From Lunularia cruciata (taxonomy: Eukaryota > Streptophyta > Marchantiopsida > Lunulariales > Lunulariaceae): a stretch of DNA of 64,000 nucleotides. The DNA lies in assembly GCA_948567375.1 (NCBI GenBank), contig OX419762.1, positions 38,793,034 to 38,857,033 on the forward strand. Reading direction: 5' to 3'. Within the stretch, counting starts at the first letter, position 1. Every line of letters starts with the position of its first letter. Positions 12,085-23,759 of this stretch are shown here, in pieces. The position numbers and the translations under genes were made by a program. Under the pieces are notes generated by a model. The model worked only from the letters and a program-made list of their open reading frames with translations, was not told where the DNA came from and ran no database searches.

Positions 12085-12325
12085 TTCTTAAACAAGCAAA
12101 GCTATTCAAAAGTGTGAAACCTCTTGCTCAAACAAGCAAACTTGAGCAAAGTGAAGCCACTAAAAAGCAAGCAACTCCCTTCCCAAATGAGTAAACCCAA
12201 GTAGAAAATGGAGACTCCAACAAGTAACGAGTAAAGTTGACAAATAACAAGTGAACTATGTTAGGAAATTAGCAAATCTCATTGGAAAACAAGCAAATCC
12301 TTTCCTAAACAAGCAAATCCATGGC
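12085..12325 (+). repeat. Tract of CAAGCAAATCC-like motifs
   Basis: Plus strand reads AACAAGCAAA, GAGCAAAGTGAAG, AAGCAAGCAACTC, CAAGCAAATCC at close spacing. Opposite in strand to the 10.4-10.8 kb tract, so 10.4-12.3 kb is itself flanked by inverted tracts of the same motif. Confidence 0.5.
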
Positions 12326-12399
12326 ATTTATATACTAAAATTTGAAAAAAAATCATGCTTTATTTTATTTAGGGTTTTTATAAAACATCCAACAAAAGA

Positions 12400-13790
12400 T
12401 CAGTTAAGAGCAAGGTATGTTTCTACAACCAAACAGTTTACTCCTTGAACACCTTGAGTGCTCTTGACACCTACCTCTATCTTGCAAGTTCTCCCACCAT
12501 CTACATCCATGAAGTGAATGCTGTCCAATTCATCTATTCCTAATTCCTCCTCATCATCTTCCCAAAGATCATATCTATTAATCAAAAAGTTTTGGAATAT
12601 AACTTAGGTGGAAATCCAACAAAGGAGGTAGGAAACGCATTCTTGATTGTTTAATTACACTCTCAACTCCCTTCAGGAATGAACACCAATGGGCTTTCAA
12701 TATACCAATGGAATGTTCATTTAGGGACCTTGTTTGAGACATACACTAGTTAAAGCACTTCTTCTCTTGAGTGTGAGCATGTTTAAACAAGGGAACCAAA
12801 TGATTCATTGGCATATATCCTACCTTGCCTATTAAATATTGATGATGGTCAAAGGATGAACAAAGGCTTCTATGATTTAGGTTGGACATCCTTAACATTT
12901 TCAAACATGTCATATCATGACATGATCTAGAAATTCTTATGAAATGCAACCAAGGTCATTAGCCACCCACCATACCCACTATTCAACAAAAAAACTTCAA
13001 CAATATTCCAAGTCACTTTATGTGGGGAGATCTTTTACCTGCATTAAAGTGAATGATCTGATGCTTGTTATCATAGACCACCTAACCATTTATAGAGTAA
13101 GTGCTCTTTCTATTGGAGTAAAATTCTCCAACAATAGTGTGCCTTTGTGACATGGGAAACAAAGTAGCATCCACTAATCCCATACACCTTGGAAATTCTT
13201 TCCTTCCAAACATAGATGAAATTCTTGCACTCTCCTCAATCCTAGGCCATTACATCTCCTTCCTCATAAGAGATAAAATGGCATTGATTACTCTTTGAGT
13301 AAACTTGGTGGTAGATTCTGCACTAATTCCCCATAAATTCATTCCTCTAGCTACGCAAGCTCCATTTCTATTATGACCAAATTGATCTACTATTAATGGA
13401 ACTTGGAGCCATACAAGTATTTTGTATCTTCCCACTCTCCCTTCCTTTTAAAGACATCATGTACTTTTAGTAAATTCACTAAAGTGATGGAGGAGCCTAT
13501 ATCCATCCTCACTAGCTACTTGAAAGCAGGCAGATCTAGCACATAAAAGAATTGATATACAAATTCTATAATGCATGACATTTTCATTCTCTCCTTCAAA
13601 TATCTTCTTTCATGAATAAGTTCCCACCATTTAATCAAGATTTCAATGTTATCTTCATCCTCTTTATCCCATTATCCCACCATGTTCCACTCCAAAGATA
13701 AATTTCCAAGAAACTCATACCATTCCTCCACATGGTCCCTAAACTTGATGATGTAAGCATATGCAATTTTCCAATTCCCATTGGAGTAGT
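12400..13790 (-). pseudogene. Block H, left arm: HARBI1-like (DDE_4) transposase relic
   Basis: Minus-strand fragments in order: IAYAYIIKFRDHVEEW (13.75 kb), HDVFKRKG then a 61-codon frame with VDQFGHNRNGACVARG (13.38 kb), MFGRKEFPRCMGLVDATLF (13.2 kb; family GFPxCxGxIDGTxxP), CHDMTCLKM (12.9 kb), YLIGKVGYMPMNHLVPLFK (12.83 kb; family GDxAYPxxxxL). These are hallmarks of HARBI1-type DDE transposases. Two key positions are altered: VDA where VDG is usual, and GKVGY where the catalytic-Asp GD is usual. Many stops. The right-arm homologue keeps VDGTLF and GDLGY, so the left copy is the more decayed at these sites. It is a different family from the transposase at 2.3-3.3 kb. Confidence 0.75.
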
Positions 13791-15610
13791 CTCTATGTTC
13801 TAAGGTGAAGCATTGAAAATGGAAGCTACTTTTGAACTAGGAATTCTCTCCTTTCTCCTCAATTTTAAACCCAAAAGCTCATTTCAATGATAGAATTCTC
13901 CTCTCTGTTCTTTGGAATTCTATTCTTTCACTCACTTGAACTTGCAACTCTCTGTAGAAATTCTCCACTATGGTATTGAATTAAGACAAGAAAGCTAATT
14001 TCAACAATAAATTCTCCTCTCTATATTCCTTCAAATTATACTCTATCACTTAGTATTGAATTGCAACTCTCTTTGGAAGAGAGTTGGAACCATCTACTCA
14101 GCATCAAGTTGCAAACTCTCTCTTAAACCATCTACCACTCAAGATCAAATCACAAATTCTCTTTGTCACCATTGCACCATCTAAAATAGCCCTTTGGCTC
14201 CCATTTCATGTTGTTGGGTTGAGTGGCTAAAATTTCTTTATTTTGAATGGCTAAAAGCTCTTCATTTTAAATTGTGTTAATATGTGAACCATGTTAGACA
14301 AATACAAATTTTATTCCTTCCTTGATGTATAACATTTGGTCAGGAAATTCAAATATGATTAAAGAGGGCTAATGAATATTTATATGATATCCTATAACCT
14401 TGAAAAAAAAATCCATGAGCCATTATGGGACCTTGAAAAGAGGACATGTTGCCGGATTATGACCACCAACTATGTCATGTAAAAATATCATGTATCCCAT
14501 GAAAATGTCCTATAATATTTTACGTGTGCACTTGTAAATTTTTTTTTATAAATAGGATGTTTTGAAAATCCAGTTTTCAACTCCTATAATATCCCATGAA
14601 ATTAATGGAGGGTAATTGAAGATTCTATGTTAACAAAAAATTAGTACCTAGAAATTCTTTAAAAGGTCTCATATTCCCATAAAACTTTTATGGTAATTTT
14701 GAGTGTCTCTCGTGGAAATTTACGATAGTATGGTGCTTGTGAGTGTTTCTCTTAGTATTAAGTACTTAGTAATCATATCATCATTATTGAGTAATCATTT
14801 CATTATGAACCAATTAAGAATTTCAAAACTGAAATAAATATTTTTTGGCCAAAATCCAAGAGCCCATGAATCCATGAACCCATTGCAATCACAAAACACA
14901 CAAGCAACGTGGACAAGATTGGGTTGGCTTTTTCATTTGTAAACAAGATTTGTTGAGAACTTGGGTCAAGCATTGACTTGTGAACCAATGTTGTCGAGAG
15001 CTTTGTAGAGAGTGTTGCTTGAGGTTATGTTGTAGGTCAAACTTTGCCAAGTGCATTGGGGTTATATGGTTTTCCCAAGAGTGTTGGCTTGAGAGTCCAA
15101 TGCTTTGAATGAGAGTAGTCAAGCTCTTGTTAAATTTTGCTTTGCTGCAAATAGTTATACATGTGTTTTTATTGGGAGTATTCAAAGAGGGGAAAAGTTT
15201 CAAGAGACACCACAAGAGTATTTTGCATAAATTTCTATTAAGAGTAGCTAAAGAGAAGATAACAGAAATTTCAAAGGGAGAACAAAGGAGAGAAATTTCA
15301 AGTGAGTCAATGAGTATTTTTATTTGAAGAGACAGAGGGGAAATTTCAAGAAAAATAAGAAGATAGAGTGCAATAGGGATAAGAAGTTGATAAGAGAAAA
15401 AAGTGGGTCTGATTGATTTTATGCTGAGTGTATTGGACTAATTTTATGCATATGAACTTGGTATCAAGCAGGAAATCAAGTAAGAGCATTGGAAATTGGG
15501 TTGGATTTTTGGCACCTTGATTAGGGAGGATGAAGGAGAGAATATAAATGGAGAGAGAGAAGGGAGGACTATCATGCAAGAGCTTTTGTAGCATAACCTT
15601 TGCCTCCATG
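13791..15610. other. Axis region of the palindrome, no gene
   Basis: Sequence flanking the symmetry axis (about 14.6-14.8 kb). CAAGTGAGT followed by a GAGA-rich run on the minus strand near 13.93 kb has a counterpart on the plus strand near 15.30 kb, so the inverted similarity continues toward the centre. 14.2-14.9 kb is AT-rich and shows no obvious hairpin or terminal repeat at the axis itself. 15.1-15.3 kb has an open but motif-free frame. Confidence 0.5.
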
Positions 15611-15619
15611 GAACATAAC

Positions 15620-17075
15620 AAAGATAGCCAATGTGACAATTATCAAATAGCCTATGTATCAATTATCCATTTGATGATCAATATGCCATGCATTAGCAAT
15701 TTACAGTAGTTGACCAATGAAATAAAGAAACAAATGTGCTTGCAAGTTGACATGAACATGGAATTGGAATGGCAAGGTGAGTATGACATGGAGTTAGACA
15801 TTGGCAATGATGGATTATGTGAAGAGCTCAAGAATATAGATTTGCAAGAATAAGACTTAGACAATCCAGTTAGCAATGTTTGAAAATGATTATTAAGGTG
15901 GTTGGACTTTGCTTACTCTATGAGATATTTGTTAGATAGATAGCCTTTGTTGTACAAGAATAGGAACAATGAGTTTGTCTCAAAGTTGTTCATAAATCTA
16001 GAACCATAGCAATTTAAATAATAGAGTAGGATGAATGAACATTCACTTTATACATTGTTGGAACTCATCCAAGATCATGAGGTATTTCAAGAAAGTGAAA
16101 TGAAGAGGAAAAAATTTCTTGTTTTTATTCAACTTGCAATTGTGCTTGAAAAATTTGGTCATAATAAGAATGGAGCATGTATTGAAAGGGAGATAAATTT
16201 GTTGAATATCAATTCAAGATCCACTAAAAATTTCATGGAGAGAGTTATCACCACCATTTTATTTAACATGGTCAAGGAGGTAATATGGCCGGATGCAAAG
16301 GAAAGACAGAGAATTTCAAAAGTTTTTGCTATGAAAGGATGTCTTGGGTGTGTAAGACTAGTTGATGGGACATTATTCCATTAGTGCAATGACCTAGTAT
16401 CAATGGAGAATCTTACTTTAGCAAGAGGAGTTCTTATTTTATCAATGGATAAGTGGTATGCAATGATATGAGATAGATTATACATTTCTTGGGTGGTAAG
16501 TTCTTGTTTCAAAAATCATAGTTACTGGAATTTCTATTGTTTTTTAATTTCAAATTTTGGATACTTTTGTATGGTTGAGTTCATGTTCACGAGATAATTT
16601 GTGTGTAGGGATGCATGCGTTTTGCCATGATATGACTTGTCTTCAAAAATCTCCTCTATGGAGAGATTTGAACCACCAAGGAGCCAAGAACTCATTTGAA
16701 TATCACCAATACCTCTTAGGTGATTTGGGTTATACTCCCATGAGCCACTTGATACCATTGTTTAAAGTGCAACGCTCCTTAGTTAGAGTAAATTTCAATA
16801 AATGTTTAGCAAGGACTAGGGTAGTCCATGAGCATTGTGTAGGTATTTAAAAGAGTATGGTATTCACGATAAGAACTAATGGAACAATTAAAAATTAAAC
16901 ATGAGAGAAATAGATATCTACTAAGGTGTATTAACACTTGTATCATTTTACATGATTTTCTTATTAGTAATGTCAAAAGATTTTGGGAGATGTTCAAAAT
17001 TGTTATGTCAAATATTTTGGAAAGATTTAAAGAGTGTTCCTTGTTTCATTTTATCATGGAAATAGAGATCTAAAG
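15620..17075 (+). pseudogene. Block H, right arm: HARBI1-like (DDE_4) transposase relic
   Basis: A 117-codon open frame from ATG 16031 carries FIQLAIVLEKFGHNKNGACIERE, VITTILFNMVKEVIWPDAKER and MKGCLGCVRLVDGTLFH, the N-terminal part and the DGT region of HARBI1-like transposases. After stops, a 97-codon frame (16557-16850) has YLLGDLGYTPMSHLIPLFK (GD-x2-Y motif) and FNKCLARTRVVHEHCVGI (family FNxxLSxxRxxVExxFGxLK), then INTCIILHDFLIS at 16.93 kb. Order and spacing are normal for the family. Several stops and frameshifts make it inactive. It is the inverted counterpart of the 12.4-13.8 kb relic. It codes outward from the palindrome axis. Confidence 0.8.
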
Positions 17076-17094
17076 CCAATAACAAGAGTGATTT

Positions 17095-17680
17095 TCAAAC
17101 AAAGGGAAAAACGTTAGAGAGAGCAAGAAGAGAAGATAGTGACATGCTAGAATTTAAATTTTCAAAGTGATAGGGTTGGATTTGAATTTCTGACTTATAA
17201 TGGTAATGCAAGGAATAGAGAGCAAGACAATAGAGATGGTTTTGGGGGGTCAAAGGAGAAGAAGGGATTCGAGAGGCAAAAGAGGAGAGAGAAGGTTTTG
17301 GGGAAGGGAGCAAAGAGGAAGAGAGGAATAGAGAGGAGAGAGGAGAGAGGAATCAAGAGGAGAGAGGTTTCTGGAAGGATTGTGACCTCTTCTTCTACTC
17401 TTATCTTTTTGTTGCAAAGAATGATAAGAAATGCAAAGGGAGATAGCAAGAAAGAAAGAGAAGTGAGTTTGATGAGCAAGAATAGGTTTTTGGGACACAC
17501 AAGAGATGTTAGCATCAATAGTTTTTGGAAGGAGTGAGGTTTTGATATTTTTGGAAGAGAGAGGTTTTGGAGGGTTTATGGGAAGGAGGTTTTGGATGAC
17601 CCAACCACGAGCCTAGGAGAGAGATATAGATCACAAAAGAGGGATATGGATTAAGAGATTAAAAACCGTGAGCCTGAGAG
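17095..17680. other. Purine-rich non-coding stretch
   Basis: GAGA-, GGAAG- and GAGGAG-rich on the plus strand. It gives long antisense open frames (for example 17195-17518) that are low-complexity. Mirrored by the pyrimidine-rich tract at 11.1-11.87 kb. Confidence 0.65.
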
Positions 17681-18099
17681 ATGAGAAGCAACTTGAAACC
17701 CATTTTCTATCAATACTCTTTACCTGATGGAGATGGTAGTGGACTATCAAAAACTATGGGACATGCCAAGCTTGGAGGATTTCAAGGAGTGCAGATGGCT
17801 GGTTGACAACATTGGGTCAATGGCTAATAATATGTCTTTCATTAAATGGGCTTGGTTGGATTAGACTCAAATCCAACGATCAATGGGGTCTATCAAAGAA
17901 TTAGATTTGGATTCATTGAGCTTGAAATTTGCAATCTGCTTGCATTATCCATGCACCCATGTAAGTACTCTTCTCTGAATTCACATTGTAACTAGCAAAT
18001 GCATTTCCAAATTTCATCATGCTTAAACTCCACGTCCCTTACCCCTATCAAAATCTGATCTAATATGTTCCAAAACCTGGCCTACATCTTCTTGAAAAC

Positions 18100-18360
18100 C
18101 CTAAAAGACTAAAACCTCATTGACACCTTGGATTTTTAGAGAACATGGAAACTCAACTTCTTGATTTTTGCAAAACCTTGATGACACCTTGATGATTTTT
18201 TGCAAACCCCACCAAAACCTGGCAAAAAAATTGTGAAACCAAGCTAACGCTTAAGCAAAACCCTAAACCTGGCACAAATCCCTAGCAAAACTCTAGCAAA
18301 TCCCAAACTTGTGATGGAGCTTCCATGAAACTCTTGCAAAACCCAACCAAAATCTGTTTT
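18100..18360 (+). repeat. Tract of GCAAAACC motifs (inner edge of block V, right arm)
   Basis: GCAAAACC, GCAAACCC, GTGAAACC and AGCAAAACCC recur every 15-35 bp. A second such tract in the same orientation closes block V at 21.93-22.2 kb. The left arm uses the related AGCAAATCC. Confidence 0.6.
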
Positions 18361-18859
18361 CTACATTGCTTTTAGCATGTTTGCTTCATTTTGGTGTGAT
18401 ATACATGTCTCATTTTTTTTTGCTTGTGTTGTGCATGCAAATTAGTTCATGCATCAAGTTTGTGAGGCATTGGGATGCCACTACACATGGTGATATAGTG
18501 AGTGGTAGGTCATTCACTTTAACTCTTGAGAAGATTTGAGCCACTTTTGCATTGCCACTAGGGAGTGGAAGGAGGAGGTATATCCCTTACTCTCTTGTGA
18601 AAGATTGGTTTCCTGTATATGATCACACAATTAGAAGGTGCTTGGTACAATAGTGCATTTACCCTGCATGGAGTCCATTTTTCTAGATGATTGTTGCTCT
18701 CCTTGTCCCTGCATGCCGGCCAAATGTGGTGCATGGGTATCTTGCACTTACAGTGAAGTGGAAGGTAGAGAGGTCTAGGGTACACTTGCAGCAAGCAGGA
18801 GAGGGTTATGATTAGGTGGAACTCATGCTCTAGGAAGTAAGTGCAAAGATGGCATTCTT

Positions 18860-19906
18860 ATAGAAACAAATTTGTTGGCCGGATGGATGGAGATACAAGG
18901 TGACATTTGTGGGTCAATTTCTCACTCATATGTTCAGAAAGAGTGGATTCCTAGATGAAGGAGAGGCAGACTATGGAAACATAGTGCAAGAGGGGATATA
19001 TCTTCATGAGGGGATATATCTTCATGATGAGGGAGCTGAGAACAAGTGTCAAGACAAGGAGGGTGATTGAGAGTCAATTAGTAGGCATGTTTCTTAAAAA
19101 CACACTATTTCATCTTTCTCCATGTACTATGTAAAGTATAGAGAAATGGTATTATGTATGGATTATTACCTTGGAATCACTTGAATGCTTTCTTGAGTTT
19201 CATGGATGAAAGTATCATGTACCTTTATCAAGCTATGCATATGTTTCAAGGGATTTTGGTATAGGCATGACAAGAGGATTTGACTTTGCAAATAAAGTTA
19301 CCTAGAGAGAATAGGAGGCAAGGGTTCTTTTACATTACCCTTTTAGTAGTGCTCTACCTTACATCCTCCTTCTCTTGTATAGATAGATGAGCTTCCTTCT
19401 TCATTTCCTTCTTCATCATTTGTATTTGAGCAAGGAGAGAGCAAGGGAATTGGAGAAAGGATTTGGGGAGCTAGGGAGATAGAGTCCAAGGAGCATGAGG
19501 TCAAGCCCATGTTGATAAAGTCCCATGTAGTGGACAAATAGGATGTTCCATTGACACATAGAGTGTCATTCTTGGTATAGGGAGAGGATTCCTCAAGAGT
19601 TACTCCTACCCATATGCAAGTTACACCACCCCTACCCGCAACACTAGAGTGTGGAAGGAGTGATATAGATGCAATTTTGGATGCTAGTGCTAGAGTGACA
19701 TACTCTTATGAGAGAGAGAGTGTGTGTTTGGCAAGAGACTTGGAGGAGAGAGAGAGTGAGTGAGCCCTTGTAGAGAGAGAGCATGTCACGGGATGCATAA
19801 AGAAGAGGGAGAGAGTTCTCAGTGAAAGAGAGCATTCTTTGAGAGACTTGGAGGAGAGGGAGAGGGAAAGGGAGTGGGAGTTGGAGAGGAGAGGGCAAAA
19901 GTAGAT

Positions 19907-20003
<97 letters not shown>

Positions 20004-21420
20004 TTGATGAGGGCATTCAATGAACTCAAGGCTAGGAGACAGATGGTGGCTGAGGCTTATAGGTTGAAAATACAAGACTATCACCGAGAGCTCCAACTCT
20101 CCATGGGAGAGTTGGAGAGCACCCAAGTTGAGTTTGAGAGATCTCGGGTTTAGTTGGTCAAGGTAAGGACATCCTTGGAGGGGCCTATGAGGATGAAAGG
20201 GTCTTCTTTTGAGAGTATACATTGAGATGATACCCAAGAGTGTTTGCTATGCATGAGGAGGCCAAAATAGAGAGGATTGATATGATTAGTAAGGAGACTT
20301 AGATAGACAAACTTGAGCATGGATTAGAGATGAGATCTATAAAGGTGTAGATAGAGCCTCACTTGCATGAAGTTCTTAAAGGAGAGCCATGTATGAGGAC
20401 ATCTAATATAAACATCATAGCTTGGAGACCTTGATTTTTGGATGATCTTGCTCCTCTGCCTACTTTTAGTCATATTTCATAAGAGATTGAGTGGGTAAAG
20501 GAGAGGAGAGTGACACTCACTAATGAGATTTCTAGATTATCTATGTTTTAATAAAGGATGAGTGAGTTAGGAGAGTTTATTCTCTGCTTTGTTTATGCTC
20601 ATGACTAGCATAGGAAGATCTTGGTTTTGGATATTGGGTGTTTGGGAGACATCAGGTGGGATAGTATTAAGTCTCTTAGGCTCGTGGTCTAGGTTGGTGG
20701 AGAAGGATGGATGAGTCACATTTACAGCAAGTAGTGCTTTTGGATAAATCTCCATCCTAGCATTAAAGAGTTTATGGAGTATTGTGTGACTCATTTTGAG
20801 GTACTCATTTGGATAGACAACACAAGACGAGATTGCAAGAATTTATTGAGAGACTTGTGGAGCCATGGTTTCTTACTTGAGGTTGTACACATGAGTGCTT
20901 TCTTCAAGGGTGTGTTGTTGATATGGATGGATATTATTACAAATATCAGGAATATATTGTGAGGCCTTATAGTGCATTTACAGCTATGGGTTTAGTTTGT
21001 GTGATATAGTGATAGAGGACAGTGCATTCCTACCATATTTTAGGAAACATCCACATGGTGCTTTTCATCCTCTTATGTTTACTCCTTTTTATAATTGAGT
21101 AGTAGATTCACATTTATCCTCATGTGATCCCTTGATAGTTCCTCTAGATAAATTCAAGGGATATATAGGATCAGCTATTGGGTTTCTCACCCACAAGAGT
21201 ACATTGGATAATCTCCTAGAGTATAGTCTCAATCCCTATGATAGCCTAGCCTTGGCCTTTCAGGATCTTCCTATACATGATGTGGAGTGGGATCTTCTTT
21301 GGAGATACAATAGTTGGTTGATTTCTAGACCTTTCATCTGATGCATGGATGTGGCATTAGAGTGGATCAGATTAGAGCACCTCTCACCCAATACCAAGGA
21401 TATAAATCATGAGGAGGTTT
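18860..21420 (+). pseudogene. Block V, right arm: unknown VRPY-motif protein, broken
   Basis: Plus-strand counterpart of 8.2-9.9 kb. Fragments: YKVTFVGQFLTHMFRKSGFL and DEGEADYGN (18.9 kb), a short frame at 20774-20962 (LRDLWSHGFLLEVVHMSAFF), YKYQEYIVRPYSAFTAMG (20.95 kb), LPYFRKHPHGAFHPLMFTP (21.04 kb), and a 69-codon frame 21132-21341 with IGFLTHKSTLDNLLEYSLNP. The reading frame changes several times. It is longer than the left copy because of a GA-rich expansion at 19.68-20.2 kb. At 18.995-19.03 kb an 18-bp unit, GGGGATATATCTTCATGA, is duplicated in tandem. I do not recognise the protein; a transposon-borne accessory protein is possible because it sits beside block H in both arms. Confidence 0.6.
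19907..19998. repeat. Compound microsatellite (TG)9(AG)37
   Basis: TG from 19907 to 19924 followed directly by AG from 19925 to 19998, uninterrupted. Flanking sequence is GAGA-rich. Open frames encoding Ser-Leu or Glu-Arg repeats across it are artefacts. Confidence 0.98.
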
Positions 21421-21645
21421 AGATTCACCCACCCATGTCTAGTGACACTTCTCTTGATAGCACCATTGCTTCCCTTCCTTGACATCTCTTGTGGTCATTA
21501 GTATACATGTTGACACTAGTCCCATTGTGCAAGAAGGCACCATGGCATATTCCTTTTTCTACACATTTATATATTGGCTTACATCTCTTTTTATCTCTTT
21601 TCCATGAAGTTGTCAATATGGTTCCTATTTGTATGAATTTACAAC

Positions 21646-21845
21646 ATGAAACCTTTTGTCCCTTTCTTGTGACTTGTCCAAATCTGAGATGTATGAGTTG
21701 TTAATATGAAACCTTTTGTCCCTTATGACTTGTACCCAAAATATACATGCATGAGTTGTTAAATATGAAACCTCTTGTCCCTTTCTTATAATTTGTCCAC
21801 ATTTTTGGATATGTATGGGTTGTTAATGTGAAACCTTTCTTGTTG
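21646..21845. repeat. Tandem repeat, about 60-bp unit, just over three copies
   Basis: ATGAAACCTTTTGTCCCTT-type unit starts at 21646, 21706, 21765 and 21828 (GTGAAACC). Units end with GAGTTGTTAAT. Copies are imperfect. Confidence 0.85.
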
Positions 21846-21929
21846 CTTTTGCACTTTGATATCCCATACGGATACCCTGAACCACATGAAACTGGTCAAC
21901 TGTATCTAATTTATAGTGAAACTGCAAAG

Positions 21930-22200
21930 TCTTTCTTCTTTATTGCAATTCCCTTGCAAAAGTGGACAAACCTGATCACTTATAGCAATCTCCTTGCAAA
22001 ACCTGCACACAACTGGACAAACCTGATTGCTATATAGCAAATATCCTCGTGAAACCCGCACAAAACTTGACAAATCAATGTGTGTTGTGAAACCCACACA
22101 AAACCCTATAAACCCTAGATTATAACAATACCTTAGCAAAACCAGTGCAAAACCTTTTTTTCTCAAATACCATAGCAAAATTGCCACAAAACCTAAATTT
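21930..22200 (+). repeat. Tract of GCAAAACC motifs (outer edge of block V, right arm)
   Basis: TTGCAAAAC, GTGAAACCC, CACAAAACC and AGCAAAACC recur irregularly, in the same orientation as the 18.1-18.36 kb tract. Together the tracts bracket a unit of about 4.1 kb. Confidence 0.6.
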
Positions 22201-22379
22201 TTTGTATGCTTCTCTTTGATGACCACTCATAGCTGAACCAGATCCAGATCTGTAATACAACCAGCTCATAATATGCTTAAAAGTATAGTGTGTAAATCAA
22301 GCTACTTTATAATATATGAAAATGCAAAAAGAAGAAGAAGGAAACTCACTCACTCACTCACTCAATAATGAGAGTGACA

Positions 22380-23740
22380 ACAACTATGAATGTGTTCTGG
22401 CTAGGCATTCTAGCCTTGCACATTTGGGCATGACACTTTTGCTATTGTTACTAGAACGATCAACATGGGTACTATCTATGTCCACAAGAGGACTATCTAT
22501 ATCGTGTGAGTATCTGGACTGAGCAAGATACTCATTATAAATTTGATCTCTTTGGGTATCTTCCAAGCTTTTGCTAATTCTAAAATCATAAAATAAAACC
22601 CTTGGATTCAGAAGTTCTCTCTTTAGTTCTCTTCTTCTCTAACTTGAAGAATACAGTCCTCTCTTTAATTCTCCTTTTCTCCAACTCTAAAAATAAATTT
22701 CTTTTTCCTATTTTTCCTTTAAGTCATAACTTCTACATCTTGGCCACCATTTGAGCTTCTATTTTTGCCAATTTTCATCTCTCCTTGGTTTCAACAGACT
22801 CGCTTCTTAACTTTGTCATATTAGAAAGATCTTGGGCAAAAGCAAGGACCATTGATGATGAAGGTGTCTTTGAAGTTGATGTCTTTGTGCTCTTTAAGGC
22901 AGATGGTGTCTTTGTGGAAGAGGAAGGCATCTTGCCTCTAGAGACCTTTCTTTGCTTCACAAATCCTTTCTCTTGTTCTCTTGTCTCTCATTCTCCTTCC
23001 TCATGGTCTCTCTCAGTAACAGCTTCCCTTGTAGGTGGTTCTTCATCTTCAACGGTAATTGATGGAGATGGAAATCTTATTTTGGTCAACCTTGTCCTCT
23101 TGCCCATGCACATGATACCACTCAAAACCATTAGACAATGGTACTTGAGGAAATGAATCTGGGGTGCTAGGAACTGAAAACCTCTCCATGATAGGACCAC
23201 AAAACCTATATATGGGTGTTTCATCAACACAATCCTCAGATGGAAATTCAAATGTAACACTAGATCCCATATCCTCTTCTATGACTATCTCCTCCAAAAT
23301 TCCATTTTCAAACCCCTAAGGATACTAGTGCAGGTGGAGACATATTAGCTCTTGAATAAAAAGTAAGATCCATTCTTGAATAGTGTGGAAATTGATGATT
23401 TAGTTATCATCAATGGTTTTCCATCCTCATTTGATTATTTTCCCGGTGAGTCATTCTCGCGAGCATTTGTCTTTCCATGTTCGGGTGGACTTATAAGAAG
23501 CCATGTATAAAGCCCATTTATTCTGCAATCTATTTCTTGTCATATTTTTTGGAAGACCTCTCCCAAACTTCATGAGATAAGTGGCCATATATCTGAATGA
23601 TGTACTCTTATGTACAAGTTTCTTACTATTCTCTTTGTGTATTTGCTTGAAATGGTCAAGGTCTTCTAGATAATCCAAGACTTGACTATAATGGTGAGAT
23701 ATCATTCTAAACCTATCATCTTCACCCCCTTGGATTTCAC
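22380..23740 (-). pseudogene. Block X, right arm: unknown protein, broken
   Basis: Minus-strand counterpart of 5.0-6.7 kb. Starting near 23.74 kb: EDDRFRMISHHYSQVLDYLEDLDHFK, FRYMATYLMKFGRGLP, NRLQNKWALYMASYKSTRTW, then after a stop TGKIIK*GWKTIDDN (left arm: IKKEIKHRWTIGEDN). Downstream: an 82-codon frame 23297-23049 (EEDMGSSVTFEFPSEDCVDE), a Lys/Ser/Thr-rich frame at 22960-22775 ending TKERWKLAKIEAQ when extended, and LELAKAWKIPKE at 22.56 kb. In this copy the stop seen at 5350 of the left arm is absent, so that stop is a lesion rather than the natural end. Function unknown; the family is at least two-copy in this window. Confidence 0.6.
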
Positions 23741-23759
23741 CCTATGCTTTTGATTTGAC

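Noticed and set aside
10375-12325. Regularly spaced GGATTTGCT motifs considered as a CRISPR-like array
   Set aside because: Units are degenerate, spacing irregular and the genome is a plant nuclear genome; treated as transposon-associated tracts.
17195-17518. Overlapping antisense frames of 72-107 codons
   Set aside because: Low-complexity purine tract; several frames are open at once.
19644-20237. 197-codon minus-strand frame with long Ser-Leu repeats
   Set aside because: Produced by the (AG)n microsatellite and GAGA-rich flanks; all frames are open there and nothing outside the repeat looks like protein.
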